From Apibacter sp. B3706 (GTDB lineage Bacteria; Bacteroidota; Bacteroidia; Flavobacteriales; Weeksellaceae), in assembly GCF_011082725.1 (NCBI RefSeq), contig NZ_CP049715.1, forward strand, positions 248,001-312,000: DNA of 64,000 nt, read 5' to 3'. The notes under the pieces were generated by a model, which saw nothing but the letters and a program-made list of their open reading frames with translations, ran no database searches and was not told where the DNA came from. The translations under genes were made by a program, and so were the position numbers. Positions 37,161 to 46,923 of the stretch are shown one piece after another (the stretch's first letter is position 1; each line of letters starts with the position of its first letter).

Positions 37161-37538
37161 ATGGCTAGAATTTCCGGTGTAGATTTACCAAAAAATAAAA
37201 GAGGAGTTATAGGCCTTACCTATATTTACGGTGTTGGTAAAAGTACTGCAGCTAAAGTTTTAAAAGATGCAGGAATTAGTGAGGATAAAAAAGTTTCTGA
37301 ATGGAATGACGATGAAGTTAATGCTATCAGAAAATTCATTTCCGAAAACGTTAAAGTAGAAGGAGAATTACGTTCTGAAATTCAATTAAATATTAAACGT
37401 TTAATGGATATTGGATGTCAGAGAGGTATCAGACATCGTCTAGGTTTACCACTTAGAGGTCAAAGAACCAAAAATAATTCTCGTACAAGAAAAGGTAAAA
37501 GAAAAACTGTAGCTAATAAGAAAAAAGCCACTAAATAA
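37161..37538 (+). CDS. rpsM: 30S ribosomal protein S13
   Basis: This 125-residue protein has [20 protein letters not shown] and the C-terminal basic tail with [20 protein letters not shown]. It lies in the 30S head and contacts the P-site tRNA. Confidence 0.98.
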   Translation: MARISGVDLPKNKRGVIGLTYIYGVGKSTAAKVLKDAGISEDKKVSEWNDDEVNAIRKFISENVKVEGELRSEIQLNIKRLMDIGCQRGIRHRLGLPLRGQRTKNNSRTRKGKRKTVANKKKATK

Positions 37539-37549
37539 TAAATAGAAAC

Positions 37550-37942
37550 ATGGCAAAAACAGCATCAAAAACAGCTAAAAAAAGAAAAGTTAAAATTGAA
37601 GCAGTAGGAGAAGCTCATATCCAAGCCTCATTTAATAATATTATTATCTCTTTAACAAATAAAAACGGAGAAGTAATATCATGGGCATCTGCTGGAAAAA
37701 TGGGTTTTAAAGGCTCTAAAAAAAATACCCCTTATGCAGCACAAATGGCAGCTGAAAATTGTGCGCAAGTTGCGTATGAATTAGGATTAAGAAGGGTAAA
37801 AGTTTTTGTGAAAGGTCCGGGAGCTGGAAGAGAATCCGCTATTCGAACTATTCATAATGCTGGTATTGAAGTTAGTGAAATCATTGATGTAACTCCTATA
37901 CCACATAATGGATGTAGACCACCAAAAAGAAGAAGAGTTTAA
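37550..37942 (+). CDS. rpsK: 30S ribosomal protein S11
   Basis: This 130-residue protein has [20 protein letters not shown] and the ending [17 protein letters not shown] (with DVT before). It forms part of the mRNA exit channel on the platform. Confidence 0.98.
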   Translation: MAKTASKTAKKRKVKIEAVGEAHIQASFNNIIISLTNKNGEVISWASAGKMGFKGSKKNTPYAAQMAAENCAQVAYELGLRRVKVFVKGPGAGRESAIRTIHNAGIEVSEIIDVTPIPHNGCRPPKRRRV

Positions 37943-37969
37943 TACTATTAATATCATTCAAATTTTATA

Positions 37970-38581
37970 ATGGCAAGATATATTGGTCCAAAAACGAAAA
38001 TAGCTAGAAAATTCGGACAAGCTATTTATGGGGAAGATAAGTATTTTGAAAGAAGAAAATACCCTCCAGGACAACACGGTCCGAACAAGAGAAGAGGTGC
38101 TAAAAAATCTGAATATGCAGTTCAGTTGGCTGAAAAACAAAAAGCAAAATATACTTATGGTATATTAGAAAGACAATTTTCAAATTTGTTTGACAAGGCA
38201 CAAAGAAGTAAAGGGATTACCGGTGAAGTATTATTACAATTATGTGAATCAAGACTAGATAACGTAGTTTATAGATTCGGTTTGTCTAATACTAGAGCAG
38301 GATCTCGTCAATTAGTATCACACAAACATATCACAGTTAATGGAGAGATTGTAAATATACCTTCTTATCTTTTAAAACCGGGTGATGTGATTGGAGTTAG
38401 AGAAAAATCTAAATCATTACAAGTAATTAAAGATGCTTTAGCTAATAATTCTCATAAAACTTATGAATGGTTAGTATGGAATGATGAAAAACTATCAGGA
38501 GATTTTAAAGTAGTTCCTGAAAGAATTCAAATTCCTGAAGATATCAAAGAACAATTGATAGTCGAATTATATTCTAAATAA
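37970..38581 (+). CDS. rpsD: 30S ribosomal protein S4
   Basis: This 203-residue protein has [20 protein letters not shown] and an S4 RNA-binding domain with [20 protein letters not shown]. It nucleates 30S assembly by binding the 5' domain of 16S rRNA. The N-terminal zinc Cys cluster of some S4 proteins is absent. Confidence 0.98.
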   Translation: MARYIGPKTKIARKFGQAIYGEDKYFERRKYPPGQHGPNKRRGAKKSEYAVQLAEKQKAKYTYGILERQFSNLFDKAQRSKGITGEVLLQLCESRLDNVVYRFGLSNTRAGSRQLVSHKHITVNGEIVNIPSYLLKPGDVIGVREKSKSLQVIKDALANNSHKTYEWLVWNDEKLSGDFKVVPERIQIPEDIKEQLIVELYSK

Positions 38582-38605
38582 AACAAAAAATTAGCTAAGA
38601 TTTAT

Positions 38606-39598
38606 ATGGCAATTTTAAACTTTATAAAACCTGATAAGGTAATTTTAGTTGAATCAGATGATTTTAAAGGTCAATTTGAATTCAGACCCTTAGAGCCTGG
38701 ATTTGGATTAACCGTTGGAAATGCTTTAAGAAGAGTTTTATTATCTTCGTTGGAAGGGTATGCTATTACATCAATAAGAATTGAAGGAGTTGAACATGAA
38801 TTTTCAACTATTCCGGGTGTAATAGAAGATGTGACTGAAATCATATTGAATCTTAAAAAAGTTAGATTTAAAAATCAAATCAATAAAGGTGGAAATGAAA
38901 TTGTAACAGCTCAAATATCCGGAAAATCAGAATTGACAGCCGGAGATTTAGGTAAATTTATTTCTTCTTATCAAGTTTTAAATCCTGATTTAGTGATTTG
39001 TCATATGGATAAATCAGTTAAATTTAATATAACTTTTAATATAGATAAAGGAAGAGGGTACGTACCTGCAGAACAAAATAAATCTAATCACGCTCCAATA
39101 GGAACTATAGCAATTGACTCTATTTATACTCCAATTAGAAATGTTAGTTATAGCATTGAAGATTATCGTGTAGAACAGAGAACTGATTATGAAAAGCTTA
39201 TTTTAGATATTCAAACAGATGGTTCAATAACTCCTCAAGAAGCTTTAACAGAAGCAGCTAAAATATTAATTCATCATTTTATGTTATTTTCTGATGAGAG
39301 AATAACATTAGAAGCAGATGTTGTTTCATCCGCAGACACTTATGACGAAGAAGCTCTTCATATGAGACAGTTATTAAAAACTAAACTAGTTGATATGGAT
39401 TTATCTGTTAGAGCTCTTAATTGTCTTAAGGCTGCAGAAGTTGAAACTTTGGGAGAATTAGTTTCCTTTACAAAATCAGATTTAATGAAGTTTAGGAATT
39501 TTGGTAAAAAATCTCTGACCGAATTGGAAGATTTAGTTTATTCTAAGAATCTGACTTTTGGTTTGGATGTTTCAAAGTATAAATTAGAAGCAGAATAA
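38606..39598 (+). CDS. rpoA: DNA-directed RNA polymerase subunit alpha
   Basis: This 330-residue protein has an N-terminal dimerisation domain ([20 protein letters not shown], residues about 29-48) and a C-terminal domain that binds DNA and activators ([20 protein letters not shown], about 272-291). It is the assembly platform of RNA polymerase. The gene is in its conserved place between rpsD and rplQ. Confidence 0.98.
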   Translation: MAILNFIKPDKVILVESDDFKGQFEFRPLEPGFGLTVGNALRRVLLSSLEGYAITSIRIEGVEHEFSTIPGVIEDVTEIILNLKKVRFKNQINKGGNEIVTAQISGKSELTAGDLGKFISSYQVLNPDLVICHMDKSVKFNITFNIDKGRGYVPAEQNKSNHAPIGTIAIDSIYTPIRNVSYSIEDYRVEQRTDYEKLILDIQTDGSITPQEALTEAAKILIHHFMLFSDERITLEADVVSSADTYDEEALHMRQLLKTKLVDMDLSVRALNCLKAAEVETLGELVSFTKSDLMKFRNFGKKSLTELEDLVYSKNLTFGLDVSKYKLEAE

Positions 39599-39607
39599 TA
39601 AGAAATC

Positions 39608-40120
39608 ATGAGACACGGAAAAAAGTTTAATCATTTAGGGAGAACTGCATCACATCGTAAAGCTATGCTTTCCAATATGGCTACTTCCCTTATTCTTCAT
39701 AAAAGAATTAACACAACTGTTGCTAAAGCTAAAGCATTAAGAACGTATATAGAACCATTATTAACTAAATCTAAAGAAGACACTACTCATAATAGAAGAA
39801 CGGTTTTTAGTTATCTTCAGAGTAAAGAGGCGGTTACTGAATTATTTAGAACAGTAGCAACCAAAATTTCTTCTAGAAATGGTGGATATTGTAGAATAAT
39901 TAAAACTGGTTTTAGGCTAGGAGATGGTGCAGATACAGCTCTTATTGAATTAGTGGATTTTAATGAAACCTATAATTCAGGAGAATCTAATAAAAAAGTA
40001 ACTAGAAGAAGTCGTCGTTCAACTAAAAAGGCGGATTCTGCAGAATCAACATCTGAAGCTGTAGTTAATGAAACTAGTGAAGTTGAATCTGAGAATAAAT
40101 CAGATGAAACAAAAGAATAA
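39608..40120 (+). CDS. rplQ: 50S ribosomal protein L17 with polar C-terminal tail
   Basis: The core of 170 residues has [20 protein letters not shown] and [20 protein letters not shown]. After about residue 130 comes a basic stretch ([13 protein letters not shown]) and then a Ser/Glu-rich tail ([20 protein letters not shown]) beyond the usual family length. Such tails are common in Bacteroidota L17. It is the last gene of the operon. Confidence 0.97.
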   Translation: MRHGKKFNHLGRTASHRKAMLSNMATSLILHKRINTTVAKAKALRTYIEPLLTKSKEDTTHNRRTVFSYLQSKEAVTELFRTVATKISSRNGGYCRIIKTGFRLGDGADTALIELVDFNETYNSGESNKKVTRRSRRSTKKADSAESTSEAVVNETSEVESENKSDETKE

Positions 40121-40140
40121 AAAATAAATTCAATTTAAAA

Positions 40141-40172
40141 AAAAGCAGGTTTTTAAACCTGCTTTTTTATTT
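40141..40172 (+). terminator. Terminator of the ribosomal operon
   Basis: AAAAGCAGGTTT (40141-40152) pairs with AAACCTGCTTTT (40155-40166), followed by more T. It lies 20 bp after the rplQ stop. Confidence 0.9.
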
Positions 40173-40600
40173 TATACTTATCCCTTTTACTTACATAGAT
40201 TTACAAATCGATTAATTATAGATCAACATATTAGTATCTATTCATTAAAGACTTATATATAATAGATAAAATAATTAATTGAAACTATATTATTATTTAT
40301 AAACGTTTAAATATGGCAGTATTTGAATAAAATAGATTAAAAGGTCTTTTACATTAATAATAAATTAAATTATATTAAAATAAAATACTCTATGCAGGTC
40401 AAAACTGAATATTTAATCTAATATTTTTATTTAAATGTTTCACTTATAAATTAATAAAATCATGCTTTATAAGTTGGTTTTAAAGCTTTTAAAATTATTT
40501 TAGATACTTAAAAACAACTAATTATATTATATAAATAGTAAATGGAAACAAAAATATAACTTAGAAAGTAGTAGGGTTAGGGTTTAAATACTTTTAAATA
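40173..40600. other. Gene-free AT-rich gap between rplQ and the OmpA gene
   Basis: About 430 bp between two convergent terminators. I see no open frame, tRNA cloverleaf or repeat in it. Confidence 0.5.
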
Positions 40601-40633
40601 AAAAAAGCCTCTTAATATATAAGAGGCTTTTTT
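40601..40633 (-). terminator. Terminator of the OmpA-family gene
   Basis: AAAAAAGCCTCTTA (40601-40614) pairs perfectly with TAAGAGGCTTTTTT (40620-40633) around a 5-nt loop. It is 16 bp beyond the minus-strand stop. With A and T tracts on both sides it could work in both directions. Confidence 0.9.
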
Positions 40634-40648
40634 ATATCATTAGTTTTT

Positions 40649-42067
40649 TTATTCAGAATCAAGTAATTTGAAAACCACTCTTCTGTTTTCTTTATTTTTC
40701 CATTCAGGACATTTAGAAGCAGGTTTACATTCAGGATATTTAGGGTTAGTGAATCCCATACCTTTACCTGTTAATTGATAAGGAGGCACACCTTTAGAAA
40801 CTAAATATTTAATCACAGAAGTTACCCTTCTTTTTGATAGATTAAGATTGTAAGCATCTGTTCCTCTAGCATCAGTATGTCCTTCAACTAAAAATCTTGT
40901 ACCTTGACCGTATTTAATTATAATATCAGCTACTTGATCTAAAATAGGTTGCGATTCTAAAAGAATTTTGTCTGAATCAAGATTAAACTGGATACCTCCC
41001 ATAGTTGCAATAAGTGGATTAATAGCATCCTCAGCAAGTTTTTGCGGTTCAGGACATCCATCGTTTGATGCAGGACCAGGGAAAGTAGGGCATTTATCAT
41101 ATAAGTCAATAATACCGTCCATATCTACGTCTAAAGCTCTACCGGAACCATCAACACGAGCACCTTTAGGAGTGTCTAATTCTCTATCCCAATCATCACA
41201 AACACCGTCATCATCTTTATCCCCAAAAACACAAACTTCTAATTGTTGTTGACTTGCTACATCATTGATTTTTGTAAACATTTCACGTAATGGATCAACC
41301 CAACCTAAATATTCATTATGTTTTCCTATTTTATACGTTACTCCCAAAGATGTTGTTAGGAAGTTATCGGATTTACTTCCTTTATGCAAATCAGCGTAAT
41401 GACCGTTATTACCGGAACCATCAAATAGTTCATCACCAGTAATAATGTATATAGCTCTCACTGATGCATCCCATCTTTTGTTAATTTTATATGTTAATCC
41501 GGTACCCACCTGAGCAAAAATAGACTTAAGGCCCATATCTTCATCAGCCATAGTTTCATAAACGGTTGAACCTTTTTCTAAAAATTTAGTTTTAGCTTTA
41601 TATTGTATTGTTCCTAAACCGGCATATGCATGTAGGGCCCATCTGTAAGGAGATCTGTTGTCAATTCTTCTAAATAAAGAAGAAACGTTTAAATCTCCTA
41701 AAACGCTTAATGCGAAATAATTAGTTTTAGCGTCTACTTTATTTGAACCATACCCCTGCTTGGTTTCACCAAACTGACCTAATAAACTTAATCCAAAGAC
41801 ATGTGAAATTTGTTTATTTATTGAAGCTTGAAAATCATATCCAACTCTCCATTTGCTAGATGCCCCGTTATCTACAGAGGTAAAGTCAGATGTAATTAAC
41901 CACGGAACACCTCCATATATAGATACAGACCAGTCATTAAATTGCTTTTGATCATTAGTAAACTTTACATAATCATCAGTGAAATTACTACTATCTACAT
42001 TTTGAGCTTGTACATTTAAGCATGTACAAATAACTGCTAGTAAAAATAGAATACATTTTTTATTCAT
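40649..42067 (-). CDS. OmpA-family outer-membrane protein with thrombospondin type 3-like repeats
   Basis: This 472-residue protein has a signal peptide (1-21, LLAVICTCLNVQA), an N-terminal beta-barrel (about 40-255), Asp-rich calcium-binding TSP3-like repeats (DKDDDGVCDDWDRELD and DVDMDGIIDLYDKCP, about 280-330) and a C-terminal OmpA domain (about 355-470, VEGHTDARGTDAYNLNLSKR). The OmpA domain binds peptidoglycan and so ties the outer membrane to the cell wall. This domain order is the standard major outer-membrane protein of Flavobacteriia. It is a single gene with its own terminator. Confidence 0.92.
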   Translation of the reverse strand: MNKKCILFLLAVICTCLNVQAQNVDSSNFTDDYVKFTNDQKQFNDWSVSIYGGVPWLITSDFTSVDNGASSKWRVGYDFQASINKQISHVFGLSLLGQFGETKQGYGSNKVDAKTNYFALSVLGDLNVSSLFRRIDNRSPYRWALHAYAGLGTIQYKAKTKFLEKGSTVYETMADEDMGLKSIFAQVGTGLTYKINKRWDASVRAIYIITGDELFDGSGNNGHYADLHKGSKSDNFLTTSLGVTYKIGKHNEYLGWVDPLREMFTKINDVASQQQLEVCVFGDKDDDGVCDDWDRELDTPKGARVDGSGRALDVDMDGIIDLYDKCPTFPGPASNDGCPEPQKLAEDAINPLIATMGGIQFNLDSDKILLESQPILDQVADIIIKYGQGTRFLVEGHTDARGTDAYNLNLSKRRVTSVIKYLVSKGVPPYQLTGKGMGFTNPKYPECKPASKCPEWKNKENRRVVFKLLDSE

Positions 42068-42161
42068 AACTATAATTAATTAGTAAGTATATTAAGTCTT
42101 CTCCTATACAAAATGATTGAAGGTTGTAAAATTATCAAAATTTTTTAAATAAAAAAATATA

Positions 42162-42572
42162 TTAAAGCAGTTCATATAAAATTTTTTTTGAAAAATTTCT
42201 TTTTGAAATATGACTAATATGAGGTATATTTAAAGAAGCAGAGTAAAATGTTATAGAATTAAAATATATTATATCAATATCTATAGTTCTATCCTCATAT
42301 TTTCCGCTAAAATAACTGTCATTAATTCTACCTAATGATCTTTCAATTTCTTTAATAGATTTTAAAAGTTTAATAGGGGACAAATCGGTACTAACGATAA
42401 TTCCAATATTTAGATAATTATTTGACGAATAATAATCTTCAGGTTCAGATTCGATTATTTTGGTTTTTTTCAAAATTAAACCAATTTTAGAATCTATTAA
42501 ATTTATAGCTGATGTTATATTATTTTTTTTATTTCCTAAATTGCTGCCTAGTAACAAAGTAACCTTATTCAT
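42162..42572 (-). CDS. folK: 6-hydroxymethyl-7,8-dihydropterin pyrophosphokinase
   Basis: This 136-residue protein transfers pyrophosphate from ATP to hydroxymethyldihydropterin in folate synthesis. It has LLGSNLGNKKNNITSAINLI at the N-terminus, the pterin-site region ESEPEDYYSSNNYLNIGIIV and the metal-binding signature YEDRTIDIDIIYF, followed by IPHISHISKRNF in place of the usual PHPxxxxRxF. It is somewhat shorter than the E. coli enzyme (158 residues) but complete in motifs. It is divergent from sppA with only 31 bp between start codons. Confidence 0.9.
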   Translation of the reverse strand: MNKVTLLLGSNLGNKKNNITSAINLIDSKIGLILKKTKIIESEPEDYYSSNNYLNIGIIVSTDLSPIKLLKSIKEIERSLGRINDSYFSGKYEDRTIDIDIIYFNSITFYSASLNIPHISHISKRNFSKKILYELL

Positions 42573-42603
42573 CTACTAATTAATTATTTGTTAATAGAAA
42601 GAA

Positions 42604-44370
42604 ATGAAAAAATTTATCATTCAAGTATTGGCAACCATTGTTGGTATTGTGTTGTTAACCAGTATAGTTGTATTTAGCTTGATTTTAATAAATATTATAG
42701 CATTTATTCCATCTAAATTTGTTGTTAAAGATAAATCAATTTTAGAAATAAATCTAAACAATTCCATTTTGGAATCCTCAAATGATCGAGAAGTACCAAT
42801 TTCATTAATAAATAATGTTAAGCATGTTTATTTAAAAGATATTTTAGATGTAATAAATCATGCTAAAACAGATGATAAAATAGAAGGAATAAGTCTTAAA
42901 TTATCCAATATAAATGCAGGATACTCACAAATAGCAGAAATTCGTCAAGCCTTGCTAAATTTTAAAGAAAGTAAAAAGTTTATATACTCATATAGTAATG
43001 AATGTGATCAAAGATCATATTATTTATCTTCTGTGGCCGATTCTCTATACATTAATCCAAATGCAAGTATAGAGTTGGCAGGTTTATCTGCAGAAGTTTT
43101 ATTTTATAAAAATTTAGGACAAAAGTTTGGAGTAAATTTTGAAGTTATAAGACACGGTAAATATAAATCAGCCGTTGAACCGTATCTTAGAGATAATCTT
43201 TCAGAAGAAAATAGATATCAGTTAAAAAATTTGTTACAGAATTTTTGGAATAAAATATCATCTGATATAATCTCTTCAAGAAAAATTACTAACGAGAGTT
43301 TAAATAAATCAGTAGATAGTTTATATGGTTTTATTCCAGAATTAGCATATAAAAATAGATTAGTAGATAGGTTGATCTATGAATCCCAATATGATAATTT
43401 AATTAAGAAGAGATTAGGTTTGTCAGATGAAGATTCCATTAATAAAATATCTTTGGAACAATATAAAGAATTTACAGAAGATGTTTCATTTATTAATGAT
43501 AAAATAGCCATATTATATGCATCAGGACAAATATATACAGGTAAAGGAGACACAGAGGTTTACTCCAAAACGTTTATCAATCTTATTAATGAAATAAAAA
43601 ATGATGATGATATTAAAGCAGTAGTTTTACGAGTAAATTCACCGGGTGGAAGCGCGAATGCTTCTGCTGAAATTTTGTATGAATTATATGAGCTAAAAAA
43701 TAAAAAACCTTTAATAGTATCATTTAGTGATTTAGCAGCCTCCGGAGGCTATTATATTTCAATGGCTGCTGATAAAATTTATGCCCAAGATAATACGCTA
43801 ACAGGATCCATAGGCGTTTTAGGCATGATTCCGGATGTTAAAAAATTAGCCAATACTATTGGTATTACTTCAGACTATGTTTCGACAAATTTAAACTCTA
43901 ATTATTATTCAATTACCCGGGGAACATCTAAAGGATTCAAAGAAATAATGAATAAGGGGATTACTATAACATATAAAAAATTTGTTAATGAAGTAATGAA
44001 GGGTAGACATATGACCTATGCTCAAGTAGATTCGGTAGGACAAGGTAGAATATGGAGCGGAAGGGATGCATTAGAAAACGGTTTGGTAGATGAAATCGGC
44101 GGTTTCAATGAGGCTATTGAATATGCTGCAAAGAAAGCAGGGGTAACATCTTATAATTTAGTTTCCTATCCGGAAGAAAAAACCAATTGGGATCTTATAG
44201 TAAATATGTTTACCTCTGATGACAATGATTTGAATCAATCGGGTATAATAGAAAACCTTATTAAATATGAATTAGGTAAGGATCATTATAAATTATATCA
44301 AAAAATAAAAAATATAGAAAGTAATCAAGGAATAATGTACTTAATGCCGTATGATGTAGAAATTAAATAA
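42604..44370 (+). CDS. sppA: Signal peptide peptidase SppA, long (67K) type
   Basis: This 588-residue protein has an N-terminal transmembrane helix (about 8-33). It is a tandem S49 protease: the N-terminal half supplies the catalytic Lys, K188 in HGKYKSAVEP, and the C-terminal half supplies the Ser, S380 in AASGGYYIS. It degrades signal peptides left in the inner membrane after cleavage. The length matches the E. coli-like double-domain type. It precedes mreB by 153 bp and is probably transcribed separately, given the promoter box before mreB. Confidence 0.93.
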   Translation: MKKFIIQVLATIVGIVLLTSIVVFSLILINIIAFIPSKFVVKDKSILEINLNNSILESSNDREVPISLINNVKHVYLKDILDVINHAKTDDKIEGISLKLSNINAGYSQIAEIRQALLNFKESKKFIYSYSNECDQRSYYLSSVADSLYINPNASIELAGLSAEVLFYKNLGQKFGVNFEVIRHGKYKSAVEPYLRDNLSEENRYQLKNLLQNFWNKISSDIISSRKITNESLNKSVDSLYGFIPELAYKNRLVDRLIYESQYDNLIKKRLGLSDEDSINKISLEQYKEFTEDVSFINDKIAILYASGQIYTGKGDTEVYSKTFINLINEIKNDDDIKAVVLRVNSPGGSANASAEILYELYELKNKKPLIVSFSDLAASGGYYISMAADKIYAQDNTLTGSIGVLGMIPDVKKLANTIGITSDYVSTNLNSNYYSITRGTSKGFKEIMNKGITITYKKFVNEVMKGRHMTYAQVDSVGQGRIWSGRDALENGLVDEIGGFNEAIEYAAKKAGVTSYNLVSYPEEKTNWDLIVNMFTSDDNDLNQSGIIENLIKYELGKDHYKLYQKIKNIESNQGIMYLMPYDVEIK

Positions 44371-44431
44371 CGGATAAAAAGTCTTGAATAAAAATATTCT
44401 AACTAATATATCATTTTCAATAAAGATGTTA

Positions 44432-44439
44432 TATCTTTG
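44432..44439 (+). promoter_or_regulatory. Candidate -7 box (TATCTTTG) for mreB
   Basis: TATCTTTG matches TAnnTTTG and lies 84 bp before the mreB ATG in the only sizeable gap upstream of the shape cluster. It probably drives mreB through rodA. Confidence 0.6.
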
Positions 44440-44523
44440 CAAAACTTAAAAGTTTGAGAAAAGTATTTTTATAATTTTTTCGAGAATTTATTCAACCAAA
44501 TAGTACAATTATTTAAAAGTTAA

Positions 44524-45552
44524 ATGGGATTATTTGATTTTCTTACACAAGAAATAGCAATTGATTTGGGTACAGCAAATACCCTAATCATTCATAATAA
44601 TAAAGTAGTAGTAGACAGCCCTTCTATAGTAGCAATAGATAGAAGAACCATGAAGCCTATTGCAGTCGGAGAGATAGCTAAGCAAATGCAGGGGAAAACG
44701 CATGATGATATAAAAACTATTAGACCTTTAAAAGATGGTGTAATAGCTGATTTTGGCGCGTCCGAGCATATGATCAGGGAATTTATAAAACAAATTCCGG
44801 GAATAAAAGGAAAAATTTTTAATCCTTCATTGAGGATGGTCATTTGTATACCTTCAGGTATTACAGAGGTTGAAAAAAGAGCAGTAAAAGATTCTGCAGC
44901 TAAAGTAAATGCTAAGGATGTAAAATTAATTTATGAGCCTATGGCTGCAGCTATCGGAGTTGGAATTGATGTAACACAGCCTAAAGGTAATATGATTATA
45001 GACATAGGGGGAGGAACTACTGAAATAGCAGTTATAGCTTTGGGAGGAATTGTTTGTGATAACTCTATTAAAATTGCAGGAGACGTATTTAATAATGATA
45101 TCTTATATTATTTAAGAACTCATCATAATTTGTTTATCGGAGAAAAAACAGCAGAACACATTAAAATGGAGGTAGGTTCAGGACTTGAAGAACTGGATAA
45201 TCCCCCTGAAGATCTACCAGTTCAAGGTAGAGATTTAATTACCGGTAAACCTAAAGAAATTATGGTTAATTATAAAGAAATGGCCAGAGCTCTAGATAAA
45301 TCAATTTTAAGAATCGAAGATGCTATCATGGAAACTTTATCAAGAACACCTCCGGAATTATCTGCAGATATCTATAATACCGGTATATATTTAGCAGGAG
45401 GAGGGGCTTTACTTAGAGGTCTCGATCAAAGAATAGGAAGGAAAACAGGGTTACCTGTTTTCATAGCTGACGATCCATTGAGAGCAGTTGTGAGAGGTAC
45501 TGGAATTGCACTAAAAAATATTGAAAAATTTGAGAATTTTTTAATCAAATAA
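44524..45552 (+). CDS. mreB: Rod-shape-determining actin homologue MreB
   Basis: This 342-residue actin-fold protein has phosphate motif 1 AIDLGTANTLI (about 12-22), phosphate motif 2 IDIGGGTTEIAV (about 160-171) and the adenosine motif AGGGALLRGL near 291. It polymerises under the membrane and directs elongation-type wall synthesis. It heads the conserved order mreB-mreC-mreD-mrdA-rodA. Confidence 0.97.
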   Translation: MGLFDFLTQEIAIDLGTANTLIIHNNKVVVDSPSIVAIDRRTMKPIAVGEIAKQMQGKTHDDIKTIRPLKDGVIADFGASEHMIREFIKQIPGIKGKIFNPSLRMVICIPSGITEVEKRAVKDSAAKVNAKDVKLIYEPMAAAIGVGIDVTQPKGNMIIDIGGGTTEIAVIALGGIVCDNSIKIAGDVFNNDILYYLRTHHNLFIGEKTAEHIKMEVGSGLEELDNPPEDLPVQGRDLITGKPKEIMVNYKEMARALDKSILRIEDAIMETLSRTPPELSADIYNTGIYLAGGGALLRGLDQRIGRKTGLPVFIADDPLRAVVRGTGIALKNIEKFENFLIK

Positions 45553-45580
45553 TAAATTATTCTTAAGATAAAACTTATTA

Positions 45581-46408
45581 ATGTCTGTATTGATAAATTT
45601 TCTATCAAAAAATAGTAGATTCCTGCTATTTCTATTTTTGCAGATATTAGCTCTTTTTTTTACGTTTAACAGAAATGTTTATCATAATTCGATACTAGAA
45701 GAAAAAATAATTTCATTCACCGGTTATGTAGATTCTAAAATATCTTATTTAACGTACTATATAAATCTCAAAAAGGAAAATGAACGTCTAATAGAAGAGA
45801 ATAAAGAATATAGAAATAAATTTCTAGGGAAAACCGGAAAAATTAAGCCTGAGTTTTTTGCTATGTTAGATTCTACAAAATATAAGCAAAAATATTATTA
45901 TACCACTGCTGATATAATATCAAACTCAATTACAAGGTCAAATAATTATTTAATTATAGATCGAGGGATAGATCAAGGTGTTAGTCCGGAAATGGGCGTT
46001 GTTACCTCAACCGGCGTTGTAGGAATGATTATTAATTGTACGAAAAATTATTCCAAAGTTATTTCCATTCTTAATAGGAATACCAGGATAAATGCCAGAT
46101 TAAAATCAAGTAAATATTACGGTACATTATTATGGCAGGGAGAAGATCCCAGAATCATGCATTTATCAGATATACCTAAATATGTAGGTGTAAAGATAGG
46201 AGATACTATTGAAACGGATGGAAAATCTAAAATATATCCTGAAGGTATATTAATTGGAAGAGTGAGCAGTAAATCCATAGATGAGGAGACCGGTAATTGG
46301 AATATTTCAGTTGAATTATTTCAAGATATGGGAAATATACAAAAAGTATATGTAGTGGATAAACTGGATAGAGAAGAAATTAAAAGTTTGAAAGATTCTA
46401 TAAATTAA
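45581..46408 (+). CDS. mreC: Rod-shape-determining protein MreC
   Basis: This 275-residue protein has an N-terminal membrane helix (about 12-30), a coiled coil (about 60-80, LKKENERLIEENKEYRNKF) and two periplasmic beta domains (from about 105). The segment DRGIDQGVSPEMGVVTSTGV is typical of the family. MreC activates PBP2 in the elongasome. It is 28 bp after mreB. Confidence 0.93.
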   Translation: MSVLINFLSKNSRFLLFLFLQILALFFTFNRNVYHNSILEEKIISFTGYVDSKISYLTYYINLKKENERLIEENKEYRNKFLGKTGKIKPEFFAMLDSTKYKQKYYYTTADIISNSITRSNNYLIIDRGIDQGVSPEMGVVTSTGVVGMIINCTKNYSKVISILNRNTRINARLKSSKYYGTLLWQGEDPRIMHLSDIPKYVGVKIGDTIETDGKSKIYPEGILIGRVSSKSIDEETGNWNISVELFQDMGNIQKVYVVDKLDREEIKSLKDSIN

Positions 46409-46410
46409 TA

Positions 46411-46923
46411 ATGCTTAACAGATACACATTAATAAATCTCATCTTAATTCCCATCTTACTATTATTGCAAGTTTTTGTATTTAATAATATCTATTTTTTC
46501 CATAAATATAATCCTATCATATATATTATTTGGATCATTTTTTATCCATATGATAAATCTTTTAATTATCTTTTTTTAATTTTTTCATTCCTTTTGGGAT
46601 TTGGAATTGATTGTTTTATGGACACCGGAGGCGTTAATGCTTTCTCATCCGTATTAATTTCTTATATAAGAAATACAGTACTTCGATATATCTTAGATTT
46701 AGATCGAGAAATGAAAATATTAAACTTTTCAGATTTAAATTTCCTTCAATTACTATCGTATATAATAATAATTATATTAATTCATCATTTAAGTCTTTTT
46801 ATTTTAGAAAGTTTTAAAATATCTATGATATTAGATGTAATAGAAGACGCTCTTATAACATCAGTATTTTCATTTTTATTTATCATTATAATTTACGCTT
46901 TCTTTAAAAATAAGATCGGATAG
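46411..46923 (+). CDS. mreD: Rod-shape-determining membrane protein MreD
   Basis: This 170-residue protein has about five predicted transmembrane helices and the family motif FLLGFGIDCFMDTGGVNAFSS. It belongs to the elongasome membrane complex. Sequence conservation in this family is low, and placement between mreC and mrdA makes the call secure. Its stop shares one base with the GTG start of mrdA. Confidence 0.9.
   Translation: MLNRYTLINLILIPILLLLQVFVFNNIYFFHKYNPIIYIIWIIFYPYDKSFNYLFLIFSFLLGFGIDCFMDTGGVNAFSSVLISYIRNTVLRYILDLDREMKILNFSDLNFLQLLSYIIIIILIHHLSLFILESFKISMILDVIEDALITSVFSFLFIIIIYAFFKNKIG

Noticed and set aside
40173..40600. Possible tRNA or small RNA gene in the gap after rplQ
   Set aside because: No cloverleaf-like pairing or T-loop sequence was seen; the gap is plain AT-rich DNA between two terminators.
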